NCBI GenBank assembly: GCA_023412435.1
Contig: JAEYNS010000168.1
Span: forward strand, 1 to 5,630
DNA from: Actinomycetes bacterium
Lineage (GTDB): Bacteria; Actinomycetota; Actinomycetes; Propionibacteriales; Propionibacteriaceae
Reading direction: 5' to 3'
Length of the DNA: 5,630 nucleotides
A model generated the notes under the pieces. The model made no database searches, was not told where the DNA came from, and saw only the letters and a list, made by a program, of their open reading frames with translations. Shown in pieces: positions 5,547-5,630 of the stretch (the stretch's first letter is position 1; every line of letters begins with the position of its first letter). Made by a program: the position numbers and the translations under genes.

Positions 5547-5630
5547 ATGGCCCGGGTGGTCGGGGTCGATTCGTCGACCCAGAGCTGCAAGGTTGTCGTG
5601 CGGGACTCTGAAACCGGACAGCTGCTGGCC
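5547..5630 (+). CDS. xylB: Xylulokinase, N-terminal fragment (partial)
   Basis: The gene runs off the window after 28 codons. The visible N-terminus M-A-R-V-V-G-V-D-S-S-T-Q-S-C-K-V-V-V-R-D contains the FGGY-kinase phosphate-binding opening (VGVDSSTQSCKV), as in actinobacterial xylulokinases. The enzyme phosphorylates D-xylulose to xylulose 5-phosphate with ATP, feeding the pentose phosphate pathway. It lies 16 nt after xylA on the same strand with its own ribosome binding site, so the two are probably one transcript. ATG 5541 would add Met-Gly in front but has the Shine-Dalgarno too close. The family is clear from the motif; xylulose specificity is inferred from the neighbour xylA. Confidence 0.88.
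   Translation, partial: MARVVGVDSSTQSCKVVVRDSETGQLLA

Noticed and set aside
3776..5590. 604-codon minus-strand open frame antisense to xylA and running through the xyl promoter region
   Set aside because: It spans promoters, operators and two real genes on opposite strands, and has no family features; shadow of xylA codon usage.

Overview
The window is GC-rich DNA (roughly 70% G+C by eye) with strong third-position G/C bias. It looks like an actinomycete (Actinomycetota) chromosome. The xylose isomerase closely resembles the Streptomyces type. The left half has the same gene set, in the same arrangement, as the Mycobacterium tuberculosis lpdA / Rv3304 / deoD / pmmB neighbourhood. I cannot fix the genus from the sequence alone.

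Left block (1-2839). A minus-strand run contains a small four-helix membrane protein (838-1326), a trimeric-type purine nucleoside phosphorylase (37-828), and the first 13 codons of a further gene (1-40), probably a phosphohexomutase. The last two overlap by GTGA. Divergent from this run is an LpdA-type flavoprotein (1433-2839). It is a lipoamide-dehydrogenase relative that has lost both redox cysteines and the C-terminal His/Glu dyad, so it is probably an NAD(P)H:quinone-type reductase. Both divergent genes lack a usable Shine-Dalgarno, and each has an -10-like hexamer exactly 6 nt before its ATG, which suggests leaderless transcripts.

Right block (2829-5630). This is a xylose catabolism locus. 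A ROK-family repressor (XylR-like, minus strand, 2829-4049) is divergent from xylA (4340-5530), which is followed 16 nt later by the start of xylB (5547 to the window end). XylA isomerises D-xylose to D-xylulose and XylB phosphorylates it to xylulose 5-phosphate. The 290-bp gap between the regulator and xylA holds two back-to-back promoters with similar -35/-10 boxes. Each carries a copy of an ATGTTG-N7-CAACAT inverted repeat at the same offset from its -10 box. This is best read as a ROK operator giving control of xylAB and autoregulation. The regulator mRNA would also carry a 9-bp perfect hairpin directly touching its ribosome binding site.

The two blocks meet tail to tail: the lpdA and regulator coding regions overlap by 11 bp. 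I see no RNA genes, mobile elements, CRISPR arrays or phage genes. The genes belong to known families. The more unusual points are the twin operator architecture, the cysteine losses in both LpdA and the ROK protein, and the leaderless divergent pair.
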